Below are positions 1-8,502 of a stretch of DNA of 64,000 nt, piece by piece. Source of the stretch: Streptomyces sp. ATexAB-D23. GTDB taxonomy: Bacteria > Actinomycetota > Actinomycetes > Streptomycetales > Streptomycetaceae. Made by a program: the position numbers and the translations under genes. The notes under the pieces are model-generated. The model was given only the letters and a program-made list of their open reading frames with translations. It did not search any database and was not told the DNA's origin. The stretch covers positions 211,060-275,059 of the forward strand of contig NZ_KB892024.1 of the NCBI RefSeq assembly GCF_000373645.1, in the 5' to 3' direction. Within the stretch, counting starts at the first letter, position 1, and every line of letters begins with the position of its first letter.

Positions 1-116
1 GCCGCGCGTTGCGCTTCTGCCGTGCCGTCGGTCGTGGCCTCGTCCGCCTTGGCGGCCAGCGGTTCGTCCCCGCTGTTGTCGGCCACGTCGACGGCAGCCG
101 TGCTACGTTCCGCCAC
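1..116 (-). CDS. Partial N-terminus of a kinase-like membrane protein (beside murJ)
   Basis: Only the first 38 codons are in the window; the gene runs off the left edge on the minus strand. The GTG start at 116 is chosen because GGAGG lies about eight bases upstream. The peptide begins MAERSTAAVDVADNSGDEPL and is acidic and Ala-rich, a disordered-looking cytoplasmic leader. It lies 128 bases after murJ in the same direction. In Streptomyces the gene after murJ is a protein-kinase-like membrane protein; in Mycobacterium the equivalent pseudokinase domain is fused to the C-terminus of MviN. The identity therefore rests on gene order and a recognised N-terminus. No kinase motif is visible in this fragment. 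Confidence 0.5.
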   Translation of the reverse strand, partial: MAERSTAAVDVADNSGDEPLAAKADEATTDGTAEAQRA

Positions 117-244
117 CGTCGTTCCTGCCTCCCCATCCGTTGCGCGATGCCAGCCAGCTCTGCACAGTCACGCCAATTGTGCCCACACTCCGGCGCTATG
201 CACGACACGCGGAGACCGGTGATGGTTGTGCGGGCCGCTCATCC

Positions 245-2401
245 TCAGCGGCCGAGCCGTCCCCGGACCATGCCGACCATGCCGTTGATCTCTTCGATCC
301 GCATCCTCTTGGCCGCGACGAAGAACACCCCCAGCAGGATGGCCCCACCGCAGATCAGAGCTGCCAGCGAACCGAGGGCGCCCTGCCCGAGTACGTGCAG
401 GAGACCGAAGCCCACGGCCCCGGCGACCACGGTGGCGGGAAGGGCGGCAAGGCACAGCCGGGCGTAGGTGCGGACCACATGGGCGCCGTCCAGGTCCCCG
501 CCCAGGCGGTTGCGCAGCCTGCGCCAGGCGATCCCGACGCCGACGGCGTAGGCGAGGCCGTACGAGGCCGCCATGCCGACCACGGCCCACTGGGCGGGCA
601 GCACGGCGTAGCAGAGGGCCGAGGCCGCTGCGTTGACCAGGGCGACGATGACGGTGTTGTAGAACGGCGTGCGTGTGTCCTCGTACGCGTAGAACCCTCG
701 CAGCACCACGTACTGCACGGAGTACGGGATCAGTCCGAGGCCGAAGGCCATCAGGATGAAGCCCATGGAGCGGGCGGCCTCGGGACCGCTGGACGCGTAG
801 AGCAGGGTGCACATCGGAACGCCCAGGGCGAGGAACGCGAAGGCGACCGGCACGATGGCCACGGCGGAGTTGCGCAGCCCCTGTGAGATGTCGTCGCGGA
901 CCGCGCCGGGGTCGTTGTCGTGGGCGGCCCGGGAGATCCTGGGCAGCAGGGCGGCCATGACCGAGACGGTGATGATCGCCTGCGGCATGCCCCAGATCAG
1001 CTGGGCGTTGGAGTAGGCGAGGAAGCCCGCCCCGCTCTTCCCGGACGCCTTGCCGGCCGAGGTCGCGAGCTGGGTGACGACCAGCACGCCGGCCTGGTTG
1101 GCGAAGACGAACAGCACCGTCCACTTGGCGAGCTTGACCGTCTTGCCCAGCCCGTGGCCCCTCCAGTCGAACCGCGGGCGGAAACGGAAACCGGCCTCGC
1201 GCAGGTACGGGATCATGGCCAGCGCCTGGACGACCAGCCCGAGCAGGGTGCCGATGCCCAGCAGCCGCACGCCCTCCGGCGGGATCGTCTGGACGCCCAT
1301 GTGGGACTGGTGCGAGGTGCCGTAGACCCAGATGAACATGCCGAAGGTGAAGATCATGACGATGTTGTTGAGGACCGGGGTCCACATCATCGCGCCGAAC
1401 TTGCCGCGGGCGTTGAGGATCTGGCCCATCACGACGTGCACACCCATGAAGAAGATCGTGGGGAGGCAGTAGCGGGCGAACGTGGTGGCGACGTTGTTGG
1501 CCGCCGGGTCGTCGGCGATCGTCGATGACATCAGCCGGATGAGCCAGGGCGCGGCGAAGACCACCACGGCGACGATCAGGCCGAGGGCGACCATCACCAG
1601 GGTCAGCAGCCGGTTCGCATAGGCCTCGCCGCCGTCCTCGTCGTCCTTCATGGAGCGGACGAGCTGGGGGACGAAGACGGAGTTCAGGCCACCGCCCACG
1701 GTGAGGATGTAGATCATCGTGGGCAGCGTGTAGGCGATGGTGAAGCTGTCACCGAGCAGGGCCGCGCCGAGTGCCGCAGTGATCACGAGACTGCGGACGA
1801 AGCCGGTGAGGCGCGAGACGAGTGTGCCCGCCGCCATCACCGCACTGGACTTCAGCAGGCTGGAGGCACGGCCGCCGGAGCTGGGGGGCGCGGGGGCGGG
1901 CTCGGGCTGTGCGGGCGCCGGAGACGCGGCCGGGCCCGAGGGCCCCTCCTGGTCCCGGAAGAGATGGGCGAAGGCGTCGGGCTCCTCGCGGCTCGTGGAG
2001 GCCTGGGTGACCAGATCGTCCACGCCGACGAACTGGGTCGTCGCCGCGTTGTCCCCGTACGGGAGGTGACGCGAGGGTCCGTCGGGCTCGGGCGGCGGTG
2101 TCTGTGCCCAGATGCGGGGGTCGGGGGCGTACGGGGACGCCGGCGGCTGCTGGTAGAGCGGCTGGGGCTGCTGGTAGGTACCGGGGGGCGGCGGCGGGTG
2201 GGCGGCGCGGTCGTACAACGCCTCGTCCACCGGGTCCTGGGCGGCGAGGTCCTGGGACCGGTAGGGGTCGTAGTCGTACGCGGCCTGCAGATATGGGTCC
2301 GGCGCCGGTTCCTGCTCCGGCCCAGGGGGCACCGGAGGGCCCCCGGAGTACCCGGCCCCGCCCGTACCCTGACCGCGGTCACCGTCGTACGGCGCGTTCA
2401 T
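245..2401 (-). CDS. murJ: Lipid II flippase MurJ with long disordered N-terminus
   Basis: This 718-residue integral membrane protein of the MurJ/MviN (MOP exporter) family is expected to flip lipid II across the cytoplasmic membrane for peptidoglycan synthesis. Residues 1-180 are a Pro/Tyr/Gln-rich, charged cytoplasmic extension not found in the roughly 510-residue Gram-negative proteins. The membrane core begins near residue 180 with SSAVMAAGTLVSRLTGFVRS, the typical MurJ opening helix, and continues with about 14 hydrophobic segments. A short motif TTQFVGVDDL (121-130) stands out in the extension. The ATG start lies 49 bases after the DUF6049 gene in the same direction, so the two are probably co-transcribed with the kinase-like gene downstream. 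Clustering of MurJ with a kinase-like partner suggests phosphorylation-linked control, which is inference. Confidence 0.93.
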   Translation of the reverse strand: MNAPYDGDRGQGTGGAGYSGGPPVPPGPEQEPAPDPYLQAAYDYDPYRSQDLAAQDPVDEALYDRAAHPPPPPGTYQQPQPLYQQPPASPYAPDPRIWAQTPPPEPDGPSRHLPYGDNAATTQFVGVDDLVTQASTSREEPDAFAHLFRDQEGPSGPAASPAPAQPEPAPAPPSSGGRASSLLKSSAVMAAGTLVSRLTGFVRSLVITAALGAALLGDSFTIAYTLPTMIYILTVGGGLNSVFVPQLVRSMKDDEDGGEAYANRLLTLVMVALGLIVAVVVFAAPWLIRLMSSTIADDPAANNVATTFARYCLPTIFFMGVHVVMGQILNARGKFGAMMWTPVLNNIVMIFTFGMFIWVYGTSHQSHMGVQTIPPEGVRLLGIGTLLGLVVQALAMIPYLREAGFRFRPRFDWRGHGLGKTVKLAKWTVLFVFANQAGVLVVTQLATSAGKASGKSGAGFLAYSNAQLIWGMPQAIITVSVMAALLPRISRAAHDNDPGAVRDDISQGLRNSAVAIVPVAFAFLALGVPMCTLLYASSGPEAARSMGFILMAFGLGLIPYSVQYVVLRGFYAYEDTRTPFYNTVIVALVNAAASALCYAVLPAQWAVVGMAASYGLAYAVGVGIAWRRLRNRLGGDLDGAHVVRTYARLCLAALPATVVAGAVGFGLLHVLGQGALGSLAALICGGAILLGVFFVAAKRMRIEEINGMVGMVRGRLGR

Positions 2402-2450
2402 CGAAACCCCACCTCATCGTCCCCGGCCGACCGGCCACGACAGACATCGC

Positions 2451-4748
2451 TCAACGGTCCACTTTCTCACCCGTGCCCGACGGCTCCGTGCTTTCGGGAC
2501 CGGTGTCCGGCGTCGGGTCACTCGGCTGCTCGGGTTCACTGCCGCCGTCGCCCGACGCGCCGCCCGCGTTGGCGCGCTTGCGATGTGCATACATCCTGAT
2601 GCCGGCGAGGACCAGCAGCAGCAGCCCGCCGGCGATCACCAGAAGCACCGTCGGCGTGATCTCGGAGACCTTCACGGTGAAGGCCATCTCCGGGCCGTAC
2701 GGTGTTCCGTCCTCCGTGTAGAGCTGGGCCGTCATCTGGACCTGGCCGTTGATGTTGGCCGCCGCGTCGAATTTCACCGACTGGCTGTGCCCGGCGCCGA
2801 TCTGGATGGGCTGCTCCGCCACACTCCCGCCGTCGTTCAGCTTGAGCCGGGTCCTGTTGTCCGATTTCAGCCGCAGCACCAGGTGATCGACATCCTGCAG
2901 AAGCCTGTTCTGCACGGTCACGGGGATCGTGGCGCTGCGTCCGGACAGCGTGATGTCCGACTTCGAGACGAGCTGGACCTCGCCGATGAGTCCCTGCAGA
3001 TAGCCGCGTACGGAATCGCGGTACTGCTGGGCCTCCAGGGGCCTGCCTCGCCACGACGTCGACATCGACCGGTTGACCGCGTTGCCGAAGGGGGTCACCA
3101 CCCGCTCGGGGTGGGTGAGGATGACCTGGAAGTTGTCGAGCGAGGACTGGATGGACTTGATGTCCTGGAAGGCCTGAGTGGGCAGCTCCTGGCTGCGCAG
3201 CTTCTTGGGGTACCGGGAGGTCGGCGGTACCTCGGTGGTCGCGTCCGCGTCGGGCTTCGTCGCGGACGCCTCGATCAGTCCCTGGGGCTCGGTCCAGCGG
3301 TCGTCGTCCAGCGTGTGCAGGGCGCGCGCCATCGACTGGGCCTGGGCGACCGTCGGCATGCGCTGGGGCGCGACGACGACGGTGCGGTCCTTGTCCGTGT
3401 CCTGCTCGGCCAGGGCGAGGGTGAGGGCGAGGAACTTCTGCACGGCGAGCGTGGAGTTCCCCGCGTTGCCCATGTCGCCCTGGAAGGCCGTGGAGAGCCT
3501 GGCGTCCGCGACCACCGCCGTGGTGCCACCGCCGATCGGCCGGGCCGCTGAGGGCGTGTACGACAGGTTCCCGGTCTCTTCGAGGCTGTCGCTGCGGGCG
3601 ATCACGTAGTGGGCCCCTGCCGAGGTGGCGACATCCACGATGGAGGGGTCCACCGCGCCGTCCACCGGCCAGGCGAAGTCCGTGGACGGCTTCAGGTGGA
3701 GGATCGTCTCCACCGTCATCCCGGCGACCTCGCTGGCTGTCTGAAGGTGGCTGAGGGTGCCCGAGACGTTCTTGCCGCGGTGGGCGATGGACGCCAGGTC
3801 CGGGTCGCCGAACGGCAGGGCCACGACCTTGCCCTCCGACACGGCGGCCTCCAGCGAAGTGAGCCACTTCTTGGCCACCTCCTGGTTCGTCCCCGCGACC
3901 GTGGTGTCACCCGACCTGACCCGGTAGGGCTTGGTCATCGCATCGACACTGGCCAGCAGATCCGGGTCGATGACCCAGGTCACCGGCAGCTGCCTGCCCA
4001 GGGACACCATCTGTTCGAGGCGGCCGCCCGGTGCGATCTCGGTGGCCAGGTCGTCGTCGGCGAACACCGGGGTCTGCTGCTCGTCGGAGCCGGTCTCCGC
4101 GGTGAGGTGTGCCGAAGCGATCAGCGGCCACAGGTAGCTGATCCCGAGCTTGGAGTCGCGGTCCCCGTCCTGCCAGGGCAGGAAGGTCCGCTTGATACCG
4201 AGCACCTGGTCGTAAACGGTGTGCGAGGTGCGGCCCGTCAGTGAGACACCCAGCTGATAGACCCCGTCGGCGCCGAGGCCCAGTTTGCTGACCGGTACCG
4301 ACAACGTGAAGTCCTGGCTGATGCCCGAACGAAGCTTGTTGATCTCGACCGTGTACTTGCCCCCGATCGGATAGGGGTCGGTACCGGGCAGATATCCGGT
4401 GCGATGGGCGGCCGTGTCGATGGCGGACCTGCTGTAGAGCCGGGGCCCCACGCGCAGGTCGACCTGGCCGTGGGTGACCGTCTCCTTGCCCTTGTTGGTC
4501 AGGGTGCCGGAGATGGTCAGCGTGTCCCCCTTCACGGGAGCGCTGGGGGTGACCTCGTCCAGCGACACCGCGACGGTGCTGGAGCCGGACGGAGCCTTCG
4601 CCGTGCCGCCGGCCTGCGCCTCCGGGGTGGACACCCCGGCCAGCAGGGCGGCGACAAGCGGAGCCCCGGCGAGCACCGCGGCTGTGCGCCGCAGCCACCG
4701 GCGGGCAGGAGAGGGACTCATCCCCTGGATGTCTGCCGCCTCGGCCAC
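2451..4748 (-). CDS. DUF6049-type secreted, membrane-anchored protein
   Basis: This 765-residue protein has an N-terminal signal or anchor segment (RRWLRRTAAVLAGAPLVAAL, about residues 16-35), a large extracytoplasmic part rich in beta-type sequence, one C-terminal membrane helix (about TPTVLLVIAGGLLLLVLAGI) and a short basic cytoplasmic tail with an acidic, Pro/Thr-rich end. The open frame extends further upstream, but the GTG at 4748 is preferred because GAGGGA precedes it and the upstream residues look non-coding; an internal ATG at 4721 has no good ribosome site. It lies immediately upstream of murJ, matching the position of the Rv3909 protein beside mviN in Mycobacterium. Its function is unknown; an extracellular role linked to MurJ is inferred from position. 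Confidence 0.8.
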   Translation of the reverse strand: MAEAADIQGMSPSPARRWLRRTAAVLAGAPLVAALLAGVSTPEAQAGGTAKAPSGSSTVAVSLDEVTPSAPVKGDTLTISGTLTNKGKETVTHGQVDLRVGPRLYSRSAIDTAAHRTGYLPGTDPYPIGGKYTVEINKLRSGISQDFTLSVPVSKLGLGADGVYQLGVSLTGRTSHTVYDQVLGIKRTFLPWQDGDRDSKLGISYLWPLIASAHLTAETGSDEQQTPVFADDDLATEIAPGGRLEQMVSLGRQLPVTWVIDPDLLASVDAMTKPYRVRSGDTTVAGTNQEVAKKWLTSLEAAVSEGKVVALPFGDPDLASIAHRGKNVSGTLSHLQTASEVAGMTVETILHLKPSTDFAWPVDGAVDPSIVDVATSAGAHYVIARSDSLEETGNLSYTPSAARPIGGGTTAVVADARLSTAFQGDMGNAGNSTLAVQKFLALTLALAEQDTDKDRTVVVAPQRMPTVAQAQSMARALHTLDDDRWTEPQGLIEASATKPDADATTEVPPTSRYPKKLRSQELPTQAFQDIKSIQSSLDNFQVILTHPERVVTPFGNAVNRSMSTSWRGRPLEAQQYRDSVRGYLQGLIGEVQLVSKSDITLSGRSATIPVTVQNRLLQDVDHLVLRLKSDNRTRLKLNDGGSVAEQPIQIGAGHSQSVKFDAAANINGQVQMTAQLYTEDGTPYGPEMAFTVKVSEITPTVLLVIAGGLLLLVLAGIRMYAHRKRANAGGASGDGGSEPEQPSDPTPDTGPESTEPSGTGEKVDR

Positions 4749-4929
4749 GCGTATCCGTCCCTCGTCATCGTCAACTGCTGTTGATCGTCGTCCGTTGCTG
4801 CGTCCCCGCATGGTAACGAGATGCGTGGGGGCCAAGTGCCGGGGAGTGCACTGCATGATCGAGAGAGTCTCGCAGGGCGAAGGAAACGCATGACGCCCGG
4901 ACGGGCATGGGCACGTACCCTTTTCTGTT

Positions 4930-6372
4930 GTGCCGAACGCCAATGAAGACAACCTCAGCGCCCTGACCCAGGTGCAGCACCGCGCAGTCAGTGAACTGCT
5001 CCGGGTCTCCCCGGTCGCCGACGATCTTGCCCGCCGATTCAAGGATGCCGGATTCAGTCTCGCACTGGTCGGCGGCTCGGTCCGTGACGCACTCCTCGGC
5101 AGGCTCGGGAACGATCTGGACTTCACCACCGACGCACGCCCCGAGGACGTGCTGAAGATCGTCAGGCCGTGGGCCGACTCCGTGTGGGAGGTCGGTATCG
5201 CTTTCGGCACGGTAGGAGCACACAAGAGCGGCTACCAGATCGAAGTCACGACATATCGGTCCGAGGCGTACGACAGGACCTCCCGCAAGCCCGAGGTGTC
5301 CTACGGCGACTCCATCGAGGACGACCTCGTGCGGCGCGACTTCACGGTCAACGCCATGGCTGTCGCGTTGCCGGAGAAGGACTTCATCGATCCCCACGGT
5401 GGTCTCCAGGACCTCGCCGAGCGGGTGCTGCGGACCCCCGGGACACCCGAAGCGTCGTTCTCCGACGACCCGTTGCGCATGCTGCGTGCCGCGCGGTTCG
5501 CCGCCCAGCTCGACTTCGAGGTCGCGCCCGAGGTCGTTACCGCCATGACGGAGATGGCGGGCCGGATCGAGATCGTCTCCGCCGAGAGGGTGCGCGAAGA
5601 GCTCAACAAGCTCCTACTCTCCTCGCATCCCCGCAAGGGTCTGTCCCTCCTCGTCGAAACGGGCCTCGCCCAGCAGGTCCTGCCGGAGCTGCCGGCACTC
5701 CGGCTGGAGAGTGACGAGCATCACCGGCACAAGGATGTGTACGAGCACTCCCTGACCGTCCTGGAGCAGGCCATCGACCTGGAGCAGGACGGTCCGGACC
5801 TCGTTCTGCGCCTTGCCGCCCTTCTGCACGACATCGGCAAGCCGAGGACACGGCGCTTCGAGAAGGACGGGCGGGTCTCCTTCCATCACCACGAGGTGGT
5901 GGGCGCCAAGATGGTAAAGAAGCGCATGACCGCGCTCAAGTACTCCAATGACATGGTCAAGGACGTCGCGAAGCTGGTGGAGCTGCATCTGCGCTTCCAC
6001 GGATACGGCGACGGCGAGTGGACCGACTCCGCGGTGCGGCGCTACGTGCGGGACGCCGGCCCTCTTCTGGAGCGGCTGCACAAGCTGACCCGCTCGGACT
6101 GCACCACCAGGAACAAGCGCAAGGCCGCCGCTCTCTCGCGTACGTACGACGCTCTGGAAGAGCGCATCGCCCAGCTTCAGAGCCAGGAGGAGTTGGACGC
6201 GATCCGCCCGGACCTGGACGGTAACGAGATCATGCAGATCCTCGGGGTGGGGCCGGGCCCGGCCATCGGAAAGGCGTACGCGTTCCTGCTGGAGCTCCGC
6301 CTGGAGAACGGCCCCATGGAGCACGACGCGGCCGTCACGGAGCTCAAGAAGTGGTGGGACGCGCAGAGCTGA
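4930..6372 (+). CDS. cca: tRNA CCA-adding nucleotidyltransferase with HD domain
   Basis: This 480-residue protein belongs to the class II polymerase-beta-type nucleotidyltransferases, which add or repair the 3' CCA of tRNA. The nucleotidyltransferase head is clear: GGS-VRDALLG at 48-57, metal-binding DLD at 62-64, RRDFTVNAM at 135-143, and the neck DDPLRMLRAARFAA at 179-192. A C-terminal HD domain carries LLHDIGKP at 298-305. This locus is often named pcnA, but the Streptomyces coelicolor homologue is known as a CCA transferase rather than a poly(A) polymerase. It is divergent from the DUF6049 gene. A TACCCT -10-like hexamer at 4916-4921 puts transcription start close to the GTG at 4930, so the mRNA may be leaderless. 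Confidence 0.9.
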   Translation: MPNANEDNLSALTQVQHRAVSELLRVSPVADDLARRFKDAGFSLALVGGSVRDALLGRLGNDLDFTTDARPEDVLKIVRPWADSVWEVGIAFGTVGAHKSGYQIEVTTYRSEAYDRTSRKPEVSYGDSIEDDLVRRDFTVNAMAVALPEKDFIDPHGGLQDLAERVLRTPGTPEASFSDDPLRMLRAARFAAQLDFEVAPEVVTAMTEMAGRIEIVSAERVREELNKLLLSSHPRKGLSLLVETGLAQQVLPELPALRLESDEHHRHKDVYEHSLTVLEQAIDLEQDGPDLVLRLAALLHDIGKPRTRRFEKDGRVSFHHHEVVGAKMVKKRMTALKYSNDMVKDVAKLVELHLRFHGYGDGEWTDSAVRRYVRDAGPLLERLHKLTRSDCTTRNKRKAAALSRTYDALEERIAQLQSQEELDAIRPDLDGNEIMQILGVGPGPAIGKAYAFLLELRLENGPMEHDAAVTELKKWWDAQS

Positions 6373-6398
6373 GGACCCACACACCCCTGATACGGCTC

Positions 6399-6440
6399 GC
6401 GGCGGCGCTCATGTTTCACGTGAAACATGAGCGCCGCCGC
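6399..6440. promoter_or_regulatory. parS site 1 in a 42-bp perfect palindrome
   Basis: A perfect 16-bp parS, TGTTTCACGTGAAACA, lies at 6412-6427. The dyad extends without mismatch over 6399-6440. ParB binds this core to organise and segregate the chromosome. It lies between convergent genes, so the hairpin may also end transcription from either side. Confidence 0.93.
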
Positions 6441-6445
6441 ATACG

Positions 6446-6481
6446 CCGAGGGCGTTGTTTCACGTGAAACAACGCCCTCGG
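6446..6481. promoter_or_regulatory. parS site 2 in a 36-bp perfect palindrome
   Basis: A second perfect 16-bp parS lies at 6456-6471, 44 bases centre-to-centre from the first. Here too the dyad is extended perfectly, from 6446 to 6481, but with different flanking arms (GAGGGCG/CGCCCTC). The pair occupies nearly the whole gap between the CCA transferase and the convergent LppU-type gene. Confidence 0.93.
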
Positions 6482-6504
6482 TCGGTGTCTGCTCGGTACA
6501 GGGA

Positions 6505-7074
6505 TCAGTTGGCCGTCTTGAGCGGTGTCAGGCAGAGCACCACGCTGCTCCGGCTCTTACGGCTGCCCGAGGTCTCGGTGTAGGCGACGTACTTCTCTGC
6601 GTCGCAGAGGTCCGTGTCGGTGGTGCTGTCGTGGACTTCGGCGACCTTGTACTCCGCAGCGGACGAATCGCAGTCGGCGGACTTCATGTCGGGGTTGAAG
6701 TTGGTCCCCTTGTTCTCCAGGCAGTCGCCGACCGAAGCGGCCTGGGCGTCGGACTCGGACAGCTTGTCCCAGCCGAACTTCAGGCCGACGAGCACGGCAA
6801 TGGCCACAACGATGAGGATGATGTTGCGCGTCGCCAGGAACGCCTTCTTGCCGCCGGACATGTTCTGCGGCGGCCCCTGGGGTGGCATTCCTTGCGGCTG
6901 CCCACCCCACTGCTGCTGACCCTGCGGCTGCCCGCCGCCCCACGGCTGCTGACCCTGGTGCGGAGGATAGGGCTGCTGAGGGGTGCCGTAACCGGGCTGC
7001 TGCTGGTGCGGCGGGTAGGGCTGGGCGGGCTGCTGGCCGTATGGGCCGTTGCCCTGCTGTGGCGGGTAAGTCAT
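6505..7074 (-). CDS. LppU/SCO3897-type membrane-anchored protein
   Basis: This 189-residue protein has a low-complexity Gln/Pro/Gly/Tyr N-terminal half (about residues 1-80, repeated PPHQ and GQQ units), one membrane helix (NIILIVVAIAVLVGLKFGW) and a 100-residue external domain. The external domain contains four cysteines (in GDCLENKG, SADCDSS, TDLCDAE and VVLCLTP), consistent with two disulfides. The ATG at 7074 is preferred over an in-frame ATG at 7095 because GGGGG lies seven bases upstream of the former. Position and layout match the LppU/SCO3897 family, whose biochemical role is unknown. It converges on the CCA transferase across the paired parS sites. Confidence 0.78.
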   Translation of the reverse strand: MTYPPQQGNGPYGQQPAQPYPPHQQQPGYGTPQQPYPPHQGQQPWGGGQPQGQQQWGGQPQGMPPQGPPQNMSGGKKAFLATRNIILIVVAIAVLVGLKFGWDKLSESDAQAASVGDCLENKGTNFNPDMKSADCDSSAAEYKVAEVHDSTTDTDLCDAEKYVAYTETSGSRKSRSSVVLCLTPLKTAN

Positions 7075-7119
7075 GTGAGTGCCCCCGTGATGCATGCGTC
7101 TGACTTTGACGCGGGCACG

Positions 7120-8388
7120 CTATAGGACACTCCCTGTCCGACTCCAACGCGCCAAGCTCGCGGCCGCGGCCGCGTAGAGGACTGCTACGCCGCTCACCAG
7201 CGCGACCGACCGCCCGTCAGGAGGCAGCAGTAGCGCGGCGACTGCGGCTGCCGCGACGAATGCCACGTTGAACAGCACGTCGTAGAGCGAGAAGGCCCTG
7301 CCGCGGTAAGCGTCGTCCACGGCCGTCTGGACCACCGTGTCTGTCGCGATCTTCGCCCCCTGGGTGACGAGTCCGAGGACGAACGCGGCGACGAGCATCG
7401 GTGCCGGGGTGAACCACAGCCCCAGCGCCGGTACGAGGACCGCGGCAGCCGCCGCGCACACCGCCATCCAGCGGAACCGGCCAAGTCGCCCCGCAGCCCA
7501 GGGAGTCAGCACCGCCGCAGCGAAGAAACCGGCGCCGGAGACCCCGACCGCCAGGCCGAGCAGCGCCAGCCCGTCGGCCTCGCTGTCCGTCCAGGCATAC
7601 CGGCAGAGCATCAGGACCATGACGGTCAGCGCCCCGTAACAGAAGCGGATCACCGTCATCGCGGCCAGCGCCCGTGAAGCGCTCCGGTGTTCCGCCAGAT
7701 GACGCAGCCCGTCGCGGAGCCCGGCGGCGGCAGCGGCGAGCGCCACCCGCAGCGGCAGCCGCACGGTGTCGCGGTCCGGCCCCAGAAGACTCGCGGCAAG
7801 GCTCAGCGAGACCAGTGCGGCGGTGAGGTAGAGCGTCGCCCCCAGGAGCACCACGACGGCATCGGAGTCGGCCAGCAACAGCCGCACGACGAAGGCGAGT
7901 CCACCGCCCGCGGTGGCCGCGAGGGTGCCCGCGGTCGGCGACAGTGAGTTGGCCAGCACCAGGCGCTCCCGGTCGACGACCCGTGGCAGGACGGCGGAGA
8001 GGCCGGCGAGGACGAAGCGGTTGACCGCGGTGACGCAGAGCGCGGAGGCGTAGAAGAGCCAGTCGGGAGCCGCTCCGATGATCAGGATCGCGGTGCAGCA
8101 GGCGAGCGCGGCACGCAGCAGGTTGCCGTAGAGGAAGACCTGGCGCCGGGGCCAGCGGTCCAGCAGCACACCGGCGAACGGCCCGATGAGCGAGTAGGGC
8201 AGAAGGAGTACGGCCATCGCGGAAGCGATGGCGCCCGCAGACGCCTGTTTCTCCGGGGAGAAGACCACGTGGGTGGCGAGGGCCACTTGGTAGACGCCGT
8301 CGGCCGACTGGGACAGGATCCGCACGGCCAGCAGGCGGCGGAAGTTCCGTAGGCGCAGTAGTACGCGCAGGTCATGCACGACAGGCAT
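7120..8388 (-). CDS. MFS transporter
   Basis: This is a roughly 422-residue major facilitator superfamily protein with about 12 hydrophobic helices. The loop-2/3 motif region reads GPFAGVLLDRWPRRQVFLYGN, the usual GxLaDrxGrr-type signature. The substrate is unknown; efflux is a guess from the family. The ATG at 8388 gives MPVVHDLRVLLRLRNFRRLL, typical of this group, but no strong ribosome site precedes it. A GTG at 8403 is an alternative. It follows ino1 on the same strand but is separated from it by a 14-bp-stem terminator hairpin, so it is probably transcribed separately or only by read-through. Confidence 0.82.
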   Translation of the reverse strand: MPVVHDLRVLLRLRNFRRLLAVRILSQSADGVYQVALATHVVFSPEKQASAGAIASAMAVLLLPYSLIGPFAGVLLDRWPRRQVFLYGNLLRAALACCTAILIIGAAPDWLFYASALCVTAVNRFVLAGLSAVLPRVVDRERLVLANSLSPTAGTLAATAGGGLAFVVRLLLADSDAVVVLLGATLYLTAALVSLSLAASLLGPDRDTVRLPLRVALAAAAAGLRDGLRHLAEHRSASRALAAMTVIRFCYGALTVMVLMLCRYAWTDSEADGLALLGLAVGVSGAGFFAAAVLTPWAAGRLGRFRWMAVCAAAAAVLVPALGLWFTPAPMLVAAFVLGLVTQGAKIATDTVVQTAVDDAYRGRAFSLYDVLFNVAFVAAAAVAALLLPPDGRSVALVSGVAVLYAAAAASLARWSRTGSVL

Positions 8389-8410
8389 GGGAGCAAGGGT
8401 CACATATGCC

Positions 8411-8443
8411 GAGGGTCCCCGGGCGGATTGCCCGGGGACCCTC
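8411..8443 (-). terminator. Strong hairpin terminator after ino1
   Basis: A perfect 14-bp stem (GAGGGTCCCCGGGC at 8411-8424, complement at 8430-8443) with a 5-base loop lies about 60 bases after the ino1 stop and 22 bases before the MFS start. There is no U-tract, as is usual in Streptomyces. Confidence 0.75.
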
Positions 8444-8502
8444 AACGATGCGGCAGCCGAGGAACGTTGCCGCGCCTCACCTGCTCAACCGAGTCACGCG
8501 AT

